Source: an uncultured bacterium
GTDB taxonomy: Bacteria > Verrucomicrobiota > Kiritimatiellia > CAIKKV01 > CAIJXV01
Direction: 5' to 3'
NCBI GenBank assembly: GCA_903824675.1
Contig: CAIJXV010000061.1
Span: 1-64,000, forward strand
DNA length: 64,000 bases
Part shown: positions 25,443 through 34,166 of the stretch, in pieces
Position numbering within the stretch: position 1 is the first letter of the stretch
How the letters are laid out: the number at the start of each line of letters is the position of its first letter
Program-made: the position numbers and the translations under genes
The notes under the pieces: generated by a model
Seen by the model: the letters and a program-made list of their open reading frames with translations, nothing else
What the model was told of the DNA's origin: nothing
Database searches by the model: none

Positions 25443-26558
25443 ATGGACTTCACCCTGTGCTTGACCCATGCCTGCAACCTCCGCTGTGACTATTGTTATG
25501 CGGGGGCGAAATCAAACACTCGAATGGCATGGGATGTGGCTCGGAAAGCCATTGACTTCGCCTTCCATCATACCCTTCGGCGCGCCTCCCTGCGGGGCAT
25601 TCCTCCAGAAGCTCAAATCGGGTATTTTGGCGGCGAGCCACTACTCGAATGGCCCCTGCTGACGCGTTCGGCCGAATACGCCCTGGAATCAGCCGCCCGG
25701 GACGGCATCACCCTCAAAAAGACCGTCACGACCAACATGACCCTCCTTGATGAGGAGAAGATGACCTGGTTTCGGGCGCATGATTTCTATCTCGGCCTAT
25801 CCTTGGATGGCAATGCCGCCATGCATGACACTTTGCGACGCTTTCCCGATGGAACCGGTTCGCATGCGGCAGCATCAAAAGCCTTGCGGTTTTTCCGGGG
25901 ATCCCAACCTGCCGGGGAAATCATCCTCGTGGTGGATCCCCGGAATGTCGCGCACCTGACGAAATCAGTCGAATGGTTACTGTCGGAAGACATTCGCAAC
26001 ATTGCCCTCAATCCCAATTTTTATATCGAGTGGCCGGAATCCGCCTTACGCACCTGGCAGACCGCTTCCGAACGCATTGGAGACCTCTATATCGACACCT
26101 ATCGGGCAAGCCAGCCCGTCCGGATCAATGTCATCGACGGCAAGATTCGAACCCGGATCAAGGATGGTTATGCTTCATGTGACAAATGTGGTTTCGGGGA
26201 AAACGAGATTGCCATTGCCGCCAGCGGCAATATCTATCCGTGTGAACGGATCGTCGGCGACGACACCAATGAAGCACTCCGACTGGGAAATATTTTTACG
26301 GGTTTTGATTCCGCCAAGCGTTCGCAGATTGTCGCCTGTCGGGGCAACGTCATCGAAGAGTGCCGGGATTGTCCCGTCAAGGACCGGTGCATGAACTGGT
26401 GCTCTTGCATCAACTATGCCACCACCGGAGCGATCAATCGGGTCGACGGGTTGGTGTGCCATCACGAACGCATGGTCATCGGGGTCGCGGATCGGGTCGG
26501 GGCAACCTTGTTTGCCGAATCAAACCCCGCCTTCCTGGCCCGATTTTACGGGGCATAA
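25443..26558 (+). CDS. Radical SAM/SPASM maturase (anSME-like or peptide-modifying)
   Basis: The 371-residue protein has the radical SAM cluster motif CNLRCDYC at 11-18 and GYFGGEPLLEWPLL for SAM binding. The C-terminal SPASM domain (about 240-350) has GNIYPC and the CX2CX5CX3C pattern in ECRDCPVKDRCMNWC, giving two auxiliary 4Fe-4S clusters. This layout is shared by anaerobic sulfatase-maturating enzymes and by RiPP peptide maturases. The downstream sulfatase is Cys-type and needs maturation, which favours anSME; the upstream Tat-signal proline-rich gene favours a peptide target. Both readings remain open. Confidence 0.9.
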   Translation: MDFTLCLTHACNLRCDYCYAGAKSNTRMAWDVARKAIDFAFHHTLRRASLRGIPPEAQIGYFGGEPLLEWPLLTRSAEYALESAARDGITLKKTVTTNMTLLDEEKMTWFRAHDFYLGLSLDGNAAMHDTLRRFPDGTGSHAAASKALRFFRGSQPAGEIILVVDPRNVAHLTKSVEWLLSEDIRNIALNPNFYIEWPESALRTWQTASERIGDLYIDTYRASQPVRINVIDGKIRTRIKDGYASCDKCGFGENEIAIAASGNIYPCERIVGDDTNEALRLGNIFTGFDSAKRSQIVACRGNVIEECRDCPVKDRCMNWCSCINYATTGAINRVDGLVCHHERMVIGVADRVGATLFAESNPAFLARFYGA

Positions 26559-26928
26559 GCCAGAACGATTCAGTTGATGTGCATTTCTGAGTGGACCCGA
26601 CGCGCGTGTCCCGCCGTAGTGCTTGGACGAAGGCGGATCCCTGCGGCGGGATATTCTCTTCCTTCTTTATCGGAGGCCGTGCGAGGGTCCCTGCTTCGCA
26701 TCTTTGAAGCCTAGCTTCGCAGAGCTCGCCGGCCCGACCCACCCCGGAAATCGCGCTCACCGTTCAGTGAATAACTTCAAGTGAAGGATAGATGGATTTG
26801 ATCTTCATAACCGCGGACGGGTCAAAAGGTTACCCACTGTGTCGGTCATCGTTTCACCAGCCCTGTTTGCCCTTTTGGGGTTGCCGCTTTCCACGGTTTT
26901 GCTATGGTGCTACAGCATAACAACCGGA
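26559..26928. other. Intergenic spacer before the sulfatase
   Basis: This 370-bp spacer contains an inverted repeat TCCCGCCG (about 26610)...CGGCGGGA (about 26652) with other short GC repeats. An open frame continuous with the sulfatase extends back to a GTG at 26839 and would add a hydrophobic stretch, but it has no positive N-terminus or ribosome binding site, so I leave it out of the gene. Confidence 0.45.
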
Positions 26929-28503
26929 ATGGATAGCTTGATGAAAAACACCGCTCCTCCGAATATCCTTTTCATTACGACCGATCAGCATCATTGGTCA
27001 GCTATGGGATATCGCAACCCGGAAGTCCGGACACCCAACCTTGACCGGCTGGTCCAGCAGGGAACCACTTTTCACCGTGCCTATACCGTCAATCCCACCT
27101 GCACCCCCACCCGCGCCAGTTGGATTACCGGTCTGTACCCCAGCCAGCATGGCGCCTATTCACTGGGCACCAAACTGCCCGAAACCGTCCCGACCTTGGG
27201 CGATGCCCTTCAACAGCATGGCTATCGTACGGCGCTCGTCGGCAAGGCGCATTTTCAACCTCTCAAATCCACTCCCGAATATCCGTCGCTGGAAGCTTAT
27301 CCCATCGTACACGACCTGGATTTCTGGCGGCAGTTCAATGGACCCTTTTATGGGTTCGAGCACGTCGCACTGGCTCGCAACCACACGGATGAATCCCACG
27401 TCGGGCAGCATTACGCCTTGTGGATGCTGGGAAAAGGGTGTACCCATTGGCGCGATTATTTCCTGCCCAATCCCGATTACGTCCGCGACCCCGCCGACTT
27501 GGCACAGGATTCCTCCCGAACCCCCTTACCCAAGGGCGAAGGCTTGTGGAATATACCCGAGGAACTTCACTATAACACCTGGATTGCCGAACGAACCCAG
27601 GCGCTCATGGAACAGTATCACCGGGAGGATAAACCGTTCTTCCTGTGGGCCAGCTTTTTCGACCCCCATCCGGCCTACATGGTCCCGGAGCCCTACGCCA
27701 GTATGTATGATCCGGCCCACGTCACGGTGCCGGAACATGTGCCCGGCGAGTTCGATGACAAGCCACCCTATTTCAAGCGTTCCCAGGAAACTGACCCTGA
27801 TTTCAGCGATTTCGATGAACCCGAGGGACAGTGGGTGTTCGGCTCCGGTTCCCATCTCGTCCCCCACGACATTAAGGCACGCCGGATCGCCACCATGTAT
27901 GGCATGGTCACCATGTTGGACACCTACATTGGGAAAATTCTGGATCGACTCGATGCGCTCGGGTTGACCGAGAACACCCTGGTCTGTTTCACCACCGATC
28001 ACGGCGATTTCTGGGGCCAGCATGGCCTGACCGCCAAGGCCATCCACCATTACGACGACCTGCTGCGCGTCCCCCTGGTCATCCGCCAACCCGGGGTCAT
28101 CCCCGCCGGCCGGGTCTCGAATTCCCTTCAATCGACGGTTGATCTGGCACCTACGTTCCTCGGCATGCTCGGCCTTCCCGTCCCCCGAACCATGACCGGG
28201 ATCGACGAGACCCCGGTCTGGACCGGACGGCAGGAAACCCTGCGGGATCATGTGATCATCGAGAACCATCACCAACCGACCACCCTGAACCTGCGCACCC
28301 TGGTCACCGATCGACACAAGATTACCGTGCACTACAATAAATCTTATGGGGAAATGTACGATCTCGCTAACGATCCCGGGGAATACCGGAACTTGTGGGA
28401 TCTGCCAGAATTCCAGCCTTTGAAACAGGACTTATTGCTCAAATTCATGTATGCCGAAATGGGCCGTGCACCTCGGCCCATGCCCCGGATCACAGGCGCG
28501 TAA
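26929..28503 (+). CDS. Cys-type sulfatase (S1/alkaline phosphatase superfamily)
   Basis: The 524-residue protein has the metal and formylglycine layout of type I sulfatases: NILFITTDQHHWSAMGY near 13-29, the maturation motif CTPTRASWITG near 63-73, GKAHFQP and the late metal site TTDHGDFWGQHGL. The first residue of the CxPxR motif is Cys, which is converted to formylglycine by an FGE or a radical SAM anSME; the latter may be the gene at 25443. The start could be 26929 or 26941. A GTG start at 26839 would add a hydrophobic N-terminus that might be a poor signal peptide, so location is uncertain. The substrate, probably a sulfated sugar, cannot be read. Confidence 0.92.
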   Translation: MDSLMKNTAPPNILFITTDQHHWSAMGYRNPEVRTPNLDRLVQQGTTFHRAYTVNPTCTPTRASWITGLYPSQHGAYSLGTKLPETVPTLGDALQQHGYRTALVGKAHFQPLKSTPEYPSLEAYPIVHDLDFWRQFNGPFYGFEHVALARNHTDESHVGQHYALWMLGKGCTHWRDYFLPNPDYVRDPADLAQDSSRTPLPKGEGLWNIPEELHYNTWIAERTQALMEQYHREDKPFFLWASFFDPHPAYMVPEPYASMYDPAHVTVPEHVPGEFDDKPPYFKRSQETDPDFSDFDEPEGQWVFGSGSHLVPHDIKARRIATMYGMVTMLDTYIGKILDRLDALGLTENTLVCFTTDHGDFWGQHGLTAKAIHHYDDLLRVPLVIRQPGVIPAGRVSNSLQSTVDLAPTFLGMLGLPVPRTMTGIDETPVWTGRQETLRDHVIIENHHQPTTLNLRTLVTDRHKITVHYNKSYGEMYDLANDPGEYRNLWDLPEFQPLKQDLLLKFMYAEMGRAPRPMPRITGA

Positions 28504-28688
28504 CCGGCTTCAGCACAAAATCACGGACAACGAGTTCGGAACTATACATTCCAAGGGTGACATGGAGATCATCTATCAACAGAACGAGAGACGTCGCACC
28601 TGTGCCTTCACGGCCTGAAAATATCCTTGACCGTTATCTTCCTCTCCCTACACTCAAACCCTGAACCGAACCCAGGTGTGACCCTTTC

Positions 28689-29705
28689 ATGGATCCTCTT
28701 TTTCAACACTGGCAAAACCGAATCCGAGAAACCTTGCGACCCCTGTTGCCCCCCGGCACCCCGTGTGCGCTGACCTGTTTTCCCAACCATTGGAATCCGG
28801 GTGACTCGGCCATCTGGTACGGCACTCGCAAAATTTTAGCCGAACTTCAGATCCCGGTGCGCTATGTCTGTAATTTTCAGTCCTACCGGCGGGAGGACCT
28901 GAAAGCCGCTCTCCCGGAAGGTCCCATTCTCATCCATGGCGGGGGGAATTTTGGAGATGTTTATCCCGATGAAACCGGCTTGCGCCGCCGTATTTTCGAA
29001 GATTTCCCCAATCGTCCCATCCTGCAACTGCCTCAAAGCATCTGGTTTCAGTCACCCGATCATATCCTGCCTTTCGCCCGAACCATCGGCCGACTCAAGC
29101 GGTTCACGCTCTTGACCCGCGATGCCGCCAGTGAAACTTTTGCCCGGCGCCATTTCGATTGTCCCGTCGCCCTCTGCCCTGATTTAGCTTTGGCCCTGGA
29201 TCCCGCTGACTTTCGCTTTCATTCACCCGAGACCGATATTTTTGGGCTTCTGCGCCTGGACCGGGAAGCGCCCATTTCTGCCCTTCAGTCTCTATCCACT
29301 ATCGCATTCCCCCACCAGGATTGGCTGATCCCCGGTGCCGAAGTCGACCGATGGAAACCCTCGATCCGCGCATTTCTCCAATTCGACGAATGGATCGGCC
29401 AACTCTATCGCAAGCATGCCCTGACCGCCCGAATCCTGTGTCGCTGGAGCACCCCGGGATATGAGCGTTTGGCCCGTCTGCGAACCCAGCGCGGCATCGA
29501 TTTCACCTGCCGGGGGCGGGTCTTGGTAACCAACCGCCTCCATGGTCACCTGCTGGGATTGTTATCCGGTCGCCCCCAGGTGATTCTCGATTCTGTGAAT
29601 GGGAAAATTCGAAGCTATTACGACACCTGGACGCACGTTCAACCCCAGGTGCATTGGGCCGAAAATCTCCCCGAAGCACGCGACCTGGCGGCGACGTTGT
29701 TGTAA
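28689..29705 (+). CDS. Polysaccharide pyruvyl transferase family protein
   Basis: The 338-residue protein has the family's N-terminal loop FPNHWNPGDSAIWYG (about 35-49), ILIHGGGNFGDVYPDE (about 79-94), RDAASETFARRHF and a C-terminal TNRLHGHLLGLLSGRPQVIL. Pyruvyl transferases of this fold add ketal pyruvate to surface polysaccharides, and relatives act as glycosyltransferase-like enzymes. It is alone on the plus strand and converges on the Fe-S protein gene 13 bases downstream. It may decorate a cell-surface glycan made elsewhere. Confidence 0.9.
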   Translation: MDPLFQHWQNRIRETLRPLLPPGTPCALTCFPNHWNPGDSAIWYGTRKILAELQIPVRYVCNFQSYRREDLKAALPEGPILIHGGGNFGDVYPDETGLRRRIFEDFPNRPILQLPQSIWFQSPDHILPFARTIGRLKRFTLLTRDAASETFARRHFDCPVALCPDLALALDPADFRFHSPETDIFGLLRLDREAPISALQSLSTIAFPHQDWLIPGAEVDRWKPSIRAFLQFDEWIGQLYRKHALTARILCRWSTPGYERLARLRTQRGIDFTCRGRVLVTNRLHGHLLGLLSGRPQVILDSVNGKIRSYYDTWTHVQPQVHWAENLPEARDLAATLL

Positions 29706-29718
29706 AACGGTCGCCTGC

Positions 29719-30543
29719 TTATAGGGCCCGGACGGTCTGCATCGCACCGTCCAACCCCACCACCACCTCTTCCACCTGTAAATCGCCGCGCCCGCTGAGC
29801 TCAACCGCTTCCTCCAAAATCGCAGTCAATCCGCCACAGCAGGGCACTTCCATGCGGACCACGATGACTTTGGGCACGGTGGGCTCTGACAAAATCTCCG
29901 CCAGCTTTTCCACATAGCCGTCCCGCCGGTCTAATTTGGGACAGGCCACGATCACGGACCGTCCCCGAATAAACCGCCAATGCACGTCGGCCGAGGCAAT
30001 CGGTGCGCAGGTGCTGAGAAGGACCAACTCCCGGTTCTTAAAGAATGGAGCCTCGGGTGAAACGAGGTGCAATTGCACCGGCCATTGGGTTAATTCAGAA
30101 CGGTTGACCGTCGGCGGCAAACCCTGGGTCGCGGTCGGACGGTTGGATTCCGGCGAGCCGGTTGCCGCCCGCATGCGCTGGGCGCTTCCCGGACAGCCAC
30201 CCGACCGCGGAGCTGCAGGGACTGCCGGAGACGGCCCGGAGGGATGGCTGGCATGTACCGCCTGCGCCTTTTCGAACTGTTGGATCCCGGTGATGCCCCG
30301 GGTCTGCGCCAGATGCGTTCGGACCGCGTTTTCATTAAATTCGGGGGCCTCGCGTTCCACAACTTTCAAAGCGCCAGTCGGGCATTCCCCCACGCAATCC
30401 CCGAACCCGTCGCAAAATTGTTCTTTCACCACCCGGGCTTTGCCGTTGATAATGGCCAGCGCGCCTTCCGCACAACCCGTCACGCACTTCCCACAGCCGT
30501 TGCATTTCGTTTCGTCGATTTCAATGATTTTTCGCGGGGTCAT
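29719..30543 (-). CDS. Ferredoxin-type Fe-S protein, probable Hcp partner
   Basis: The 274-residue protein has an N-terminal 4Fe-4S site CNGCGKCVTGC (Cys 14, 17, 20 and 24) and a second site CDGFGDCVGECP in which Phe stands where a second Cys is usual, as I recall also from homologues near hcp genes. A variable Pro/Ser/Ala-rich linker (about 95-150) leads to a C-terminal domain (about 155-274) with further cysteines (STCAPIA, VACPKLD, VPCCGG). It probably passes electrons to the hybrid cluster protein. GGAGG precedes the start, and a perfect FNR-type palindrome lies upstream, matching one upstream of hcp. Confidence 0.88.
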   Translation of the reverse strand: MTPRKIIEIDETKCNGCGKCVTGCAEGALAIINGKARVVKEQFCDGFGDCVGECPTGALKVVEREAPEFNENAVRTHLAQTRGITGIQQFEKAQAVHASHPSGPSPAVPAAPRSGGCPGSAQRMRAATGSPESNRPTATQGLPPTVNRSELTQWPVQLHLVSPEAPFFKNRELVLLSTCAPIASADVHWRFIRGRSVIVACPKLDRRDGYVEKLAEILSEPTVPKVIVVRMEVPCCGGLTAILEEAVELSGRGDLQVEEVVVGLDGAMQTVRAL

Positions 30544-30587
30544 GAGTCTGTCCTCCTGAAGTCCTTTGGTTTTCTTTCAACGCCACC

Positions 30588-30630
30588 AGTATGCCTCAAG
30601 TTGGATCCGGGCGCCTTGATGCAAATCAAG
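30588..30630 (-). promoter_or_regulatory. FNR-type site and -10 box for the Fe-S gene
   Basis: CTTGATGCAAATCAAG at 30615-30630 is a perfect palindrome with the FNR half-sites TTGAT-N4-ATCAA. Its centre is 80 bases upstream of the ATG at 30543. A -10-like CATACT (minus strand, 30588-30593) is centred 32 bases from it, the spacing of a class II FNR-activated promoter. The regulator gene is not in the window. Confidence 0.75.
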
Positions 30631-30658
30631 AAAAAGGATTAATGAATAATAGTGAAAC

Positions 30659-30762
30659 ATCGGCGCGACGGAGCGCGCCTCCCACATTTCTTAAAATGTC
30701 CGTCCGTAGTCTTCCCGTCTATCTGCTTCCGGAATGTGGGAGGCGCGCTCCGTCGCGCCGAT
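30659..30762. repeat. REPIN-like perfect 30-bp inverted repeat
   Basis: Arms 30659-30688 and 30733-30762 are perfect reverse complements over 30 bases with a 44-base loop. Each arm itself contains a hairpin (GGCGCG...CGCGCC) and a TCCCACATT head, the plan of paired REP sequences (REPIN). The heads match the TGTGGG heads at 14738-14762 and 62569-62592. It sits between the Fe-S gene and hcp. Confidence 0.85.
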
Positions 30763-30777
30763 TCCGCTGTATGAAAC

Positions 30778-30813
30778 AAAAAAACGCCGACCCCCTCTCG
30801 GAGGCCGGCGTGG
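30778..30813 (-). terminator. Rho-independent terminator after hcp
   Basis: On the minus strand ACGCCG pairs with CGGCGT, with an inner CCTC/GAGG pair, followed by seven U residues. It begins about 20 bases after the hcp stop codon. Confidence 0.85.
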
Positions 30814-30832
30814 TTATTCATCCCTGCGGTTA

Positions 30833-32482
30833 TCAGCCGAGGATCGCCTTCAGATCTTCATCCGGAGTGGTGATCGGCATGATGTTGAATTTTTCATGCA
30901 ACACCTGAACCGCCGCAGGCGTAAGGAACGCAGGCAGGCTCGGTCCGAGCCGGATGTTCCGAACCCCCAAATGAAGGAGCGTCAGCAGGATGCAACACGC
31001 CTTCTGTTCGTACCAGGAGAGAATCATCGAAAGCGGCAACTCATTGACACCGCATTTAAACGCTCCAGCCAAAGCCACGGCGATCTGGATCGCCGAATAG
31101 GCGTCGTTGCACTGCCCGATGTCCAACAGGCGTGGAATTCCGCCGATATCGCCGAAGTCCAGTTTGTTAAACCGGTACTTCCCGCAGGCCAGGGTTAGAA
31201 TCACGCAATCTTTCGGCACCGCCTGGGCCAGATCGGTGTAATAATTACGGCCCGACTTGGCGCCGTCACACCCGCCGATCAGGAAGAAGTGCTTGATCTG
31301 TCCCGCCTTGACCGCATCGATCACCTTACCGGCCACGCTCATGACGGCCGCATGTCCGAACCCCACCAGAATCGTCTTTTCGGCGTCCGTCGCGGCAAAA
31401 CCCGCGGCCGTCTGGGCCGCCTGAATGACCGCCGTGAAATCGCTGTTCGCGATGTGAGGCACCCCGGGCCAGGCCACCAGCCCACAAGTAAAGAGGCGGC
31501 TCTGATAGGTCTCTTTGGGTTTCTGAATGCAGTTGGTGGTCATCAGGATGGCGCCGGGAAATTCATCGAATTCCTTGCGTTGATCCTGCCAGGCACCCCC
31601 ATAATTACCTACCAAATGCGGGTATTTTTTGAGCCCTGGGTAGCCGTGCGCCGGCAACATTTCGCCGTGCGTATAAATGTTGATGCCCTTGCCGGCGGTT
31701 TGCTTCAGCAAGTCTTCCAGATCCTTCAGGTCATGTCCCGAAACCAGGATCGCCTTGCCCTTCACCGGCGTGATGCGTACCGGGGTTGGAACCGGATCCC
31801 CGTAGGTCCCCGTATTGGCTTTGTCCAGCAGTGCCATTACCGCCAGATTGATCTCTCCGACCTTCAGGGCCATTCCCAGAAGATCCGGGACCGTCGGATT
31901 CGGCCGGGTCAGGAAATCCAGAGCCTCATGAAAAAAGGCATTCACGGTCTCGTCTTCCTGTCCCAGGATCAGCGCGTGATCCGCATAGGACGCAACCCCC
32001 TTCAGCCCGTAAATGATCAATTCCTGCAAACCGGTGGCATCCGGACCCAGACTCGCCATCCGCCCCGTGATCGACAACGCCGCGCCCTGGGCAACCAGCC
32101 CGGGCAAATCGGCAGCAGGTTTCCACGTTGCGGCACCCGTGAGAACTTCCGGCGTTTTACCGGCTTTCCGCGCGACATCCTCGTACAAGCGGCGGGCTTG
32201 TTCCTTGATGGCTTCCGCCTTCAGGAGAATTCCCTGCAATCGGGCCGGATCGAAATTCACATTGGTCACCGTGGTGAACAACCCTTCGATCACAAAACGA
32301 TCGACGTCATGGCTCCGGGCCTTCAACTGGCGGGCCCGGTGGGCATACATCGAGATCCCTTTGAGGGCCTGAATCAATACATCCTGCAAATTCGCCGTAT
32401 TGGGATCTTTCCCGCAAACCCCGACTTGCGTACATCCCGTGCCCTTCGCCGTCTGTTCACATTGGTAACAAAACATACTCAT
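30833..32482 (-). CDS. hcp: Hybrid cluster protein (hydroxylamine reductase), class I
   Basis: The 549-residue protein has the N-terminal CYQC...C...C motif spaced CX2CX8CX5C (residues 5-22), which is the class I type of strict anaerobes. The hybrid-cluster region has TTNCIQKP, RLFTCGLVAWPG, LIGGCDGAKSGRNYY, LTLACGKYRFNKLDFGDIGG and GQCNDAYSAIQIA. Hcp reduces hydroxylamine in vitro and acts as an NO reductase/nitrosylase in cells. The start at 32482 is chosen because AAGGAG lies about nine bases upstream; a more distal ATG adds 14 poor residues. It has its own FNR-type site and terminator. The Fe-S protein gene downstream is separated by a REPIN. Confidence 0.97.
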   Translation of the reverse strand: MSMFCYQCEQTAKGTGCTQVGVCGKDPNTANLQDVLIQALKGISMYAHRARQLKARSHDVDRFVIEGLFTTVTNVNFDPARLQGILLKAEAIKEQARRLYEDVARKAGKTPEVLTGAATWKPAADLPGLVAQGAALSITGRMASLGPDATGLQELIIYGLKGVASYADHALILGQEDETVNAFFHEALDFLTRPNPTVPDLLGMALKVGEINLAVMALLDKANTGTYGDPVPTPVRITPVKGKAILVSGHDLKDLEDLLKQTAGKGINIYTHGEMLPAHGYPGLKKYPHLVGNYGGAWQDQRKEFDEFPGAILMTTNCIQKPKETYQSRLFTCGLVAWPGVPHIANSDFTAVIQAAQTAAGFAATDAEKTILVGFGHAAVMSVAGKVIDAVKAGQIKHFFLIGGCDGAKSGRNYYTDLAQAVPKDCVILTLACGKYRFNKLDFGDIGGIPRLLDIGQCNDAYSAIQIAVALAGAFKCGVNELPLSMILSWYEQKACCILLTLLHLGVRNIRLGPSLPAFLTPAAVQVLHEKFNIMPITTPDEDLKAILG

Positions 32483-32572
32483 TTTCGCGCTCCTTATCGA
32501 TTTTTCGTTTTGCGGAAGGCCCACCGGGTTCTTCCAGCCGGTCGTAGCATCGCAGATCCCCGCCTAGAGTTC

Positions 32573-32588
32573 CTTGATTTGAATCAAG
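32573..32588 (-). promoter_or_regulatory. FNR-type site upstream of hcp
   Basis: CTTGATTTGAATCAAG is a perfect palindrome with TTGAT-N4-ATCAA half-sites, identical in plan to the site upstream of the Fe-S gene. Its centre is 98 bases before the hcp ATG. The expected -10 region has only a weak TGCTAC-like match. Confidence 0.75.
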
Positions 32589-32830
32589 ATTCCGTCCGAT
32601 TGTTTTATCGAACTTTTAGGCCGATTTTACTCTCAATGCGCGATTATAACAGCCCAAAGAGTGTCCGACCCGTTCTGGGGGTGTAAGATAAATTTTCGGG
32701 AAAAAGGGAGAAAAACCCTATAGCTTAACCCTCGGAAAAGATCATGGAGGGAACCATCCCAAGGAAGCACCCAAATCCTCGCCTAAAAACGCTTTGGCGA
32801 ATGACAACCTCATGCGTCATCCCTGCCCCC

Positions 32831-32928
32831 GCGGCTCATCCCGCAGGCTCGCGGGATTCGCCCTCCAGGAAAATCCTCTCGACTGTCTCGATGTCGTCTT
32901 TTGGAGGGCGAACGTCCTCGTGAGCCGC
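32831..32928. repeat. Imperfect inverted repeat, GGCTCA/TGAGCC type
   Basis: GCGGCTCA (32831-32838) pairs with TGAGCCGC (32921-32928), and TTCGCCCTCCA (32857-32867) pairs perfectly with TGGAGGGCGAA (32902-32912). A small hairpin, CCCGC/GCGGG, lies within the left arm. It resembles intergenic palindromes of unknown role. Confidence 0.6.
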
Positions 32929-33054
32929 AGCCACGGGTGTGAAACCGGAACGGACTGTTCGTAAGATATGCTGAAACAAGGGTCCCCCCTCCCCCTTTGG
33001 GAATGCGTGACGTCAGCCCTTCATTGATGGAGGGCGCGGTGCACTGGGCGCTGG

Positions 33055-33077
33055 GAAAAGCGGCAGTGAACTGCCGC
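33055..33077 (-). terminator. Possible terminator for efp-epmA
   Basis: The palindrome GCGGCAGT-GA-ACTGCCGC (33060-33077) is followed on the minus strand by TTTT. It is about 117 bases beyond the epmA stop codon. The short U-run makes the call tentative. Confidence 0.4.
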
Positions 33078-33193
33078 ACTCCAAATTCGAATGATCATAT
33101 ATCTTGCTTGAACTGGCGCTCTTCACCCCGTCATCGCAGGAGTGGAGGCCCAGGCTCAACGGTCCATCGAACAGCCGCTCCGCTCGCCCGACC

Positions 33194-34153
33194 CTATGTG
33201 CTTCCGGTATCCACCGGCGTCCGAAAAGGAAGCACGGTATCCAGCGAAGCGGCATTTAATAACACCATCAACAGCCGGTCCAGTCCCAGGGCAATCCCGC
33301 CGGTGGGCGGCAAACCGGACTCGAGAGCTGCCATGAATTCCGGGTCGACGGGATAAACCGACCGCTGATCGGCCTGCCGTTGGGCGGTCCAGTCCGCAAA
33401 CCGGGCCCGTTGTTCGACCGGATCGGTCAATTCGCTGAAGGCATTGGCTATTTCGATCCCGCCCAGGTAAAGCTCCCAGCGCTCCGCCACTTGTTCCCGT
33501 CCCGGCTTTCGTCGGGCCAGGGCGCCCAATTGGGCTGGATAATCCTTCAACACCACGGCCCGGTCCCGCGGGAAACCCGGTTCGATGATGCCGAGCAAGT
33601 CCCGATCAAACCGTTCGGCGTCGAAGTCTTCAACCGGATCCCAGCCCGCCCGTTCTTTAAATATTTCGTCCACGCTAAGAACCACCCACGGCAGATCCAG
33701 ATCGATCCATTGCCCCTGGAAATCCCAGCGCCGGCGCCCCAATACCTGGTCGGCGACACTCCGGATCAGGTCCTGGGTTTCTTGAAAAATCCCGGTATAA
33801 TCAGTTCCGATGCGATACCACTCCAGCATCGAAAATTCTTCGTGGTGGATCCGGCCGGTTTCCCCCCACCGGAAGCACGGACCGATTTGAAAAAGGGAGG
33901 AATATCCGGAGGCGACCAGCCGTTTCATGGCCAGTTCAGGAGAGGTTCGCAAAAAGGCGTTCCCGGACGGAAGGGCGTCGATGTGTAATTCGAGGGCGGG
34001 AACGGGAAGCCGAACGGGAGTCTCAACTTCCAGATAACCGCGGGACTTGAAAAACGATCTCACCGCATCAACCAGCCGCGCCCGCGCTTCGAATACCGGG
34101 CGGGCAGCGCGCAGTCGATTCAACCCATCTTCCGGCACGGAAGGGAGCGGCAT
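33194..34153 (-). CDS. epmA: EF-P (R)-beta-lysine ligase (EpmA/PoxA/GenX)
   Basis: The 319-residue protein is a class II lysyl-tRNA synthetase-like core without an anticodon domain: VRSFFKSRGYLEVETPVRLP, LRTSPELAMKRLVASGYSSLFQIGPCFRWGETGRIHHEEFSMLEWYR and the motif 3 GGIALGLDRLLMVLL. This is EpmA, which attaches beta-lysine to a lysine of elongation factor P. The EF-P gene is immediately upstream and keeps that lysine. The start could be 34153 or an upstream ATG at 34192 that overlaps the EF-P gene; the shorter matches the E. coli protein length better. EpmB, the aminomutase that makes beta-lysine, is not in the window. Confidence 0.94.
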   Translation of the reverse strand: MPLPSVPEDGLNRLRAARPVFEARARLVDAVRSFFKSRGYLEVETPVRLPVPALELHIDALPSGNAFLRTSPELAMKRLVASGYSSLFQIGPCFRWGETGRIHHEEFSMLEWYRIGTDYTGIFQETQDLIRSVADQVLGRRRWDFQGQWIDLDLPWVVLSVDEIFKERAGWDPVEDFDAERFDRDLLGIIEPGFPRDRAVVLKDYPAQLGALARRKPGREQVAERWELYLGGIEIANAFSELTDPVEQRARFADWTAQRQADQRSVYPVDPEFMAALESGLPPTGGIALGLDRLLMVLLNAASLDTVLPFRTPVDTGST

Positions 34154-34166
34154 GGAATAATACCTG

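Larger units (their letters stand above)
32589..33193. other. Intergenic spacer
   Basis: This 605-bp spacer between the hcp promoter and epmA holds no credible gene. It contains a GC inverted repeat (32831-32928) and a terminator-like hairpin (33055-33077). The remaining sequence shows short open frames without binding sites or conserved motifs. Confidence 0.6.

Noticed and set aside
26839-26928. Extension of the sulfatase to a GTG at 26839
   Set aside because: It adds a hydrophobic stretch but has no ribosome binding site or positive N-terminus.
31289-32686. 465-residue plus-strand frame opposite hcp
   Set aside because: Hcp is certain on the minus strand; the antisense translation is Arg/His-rich and matches nothing known to me.
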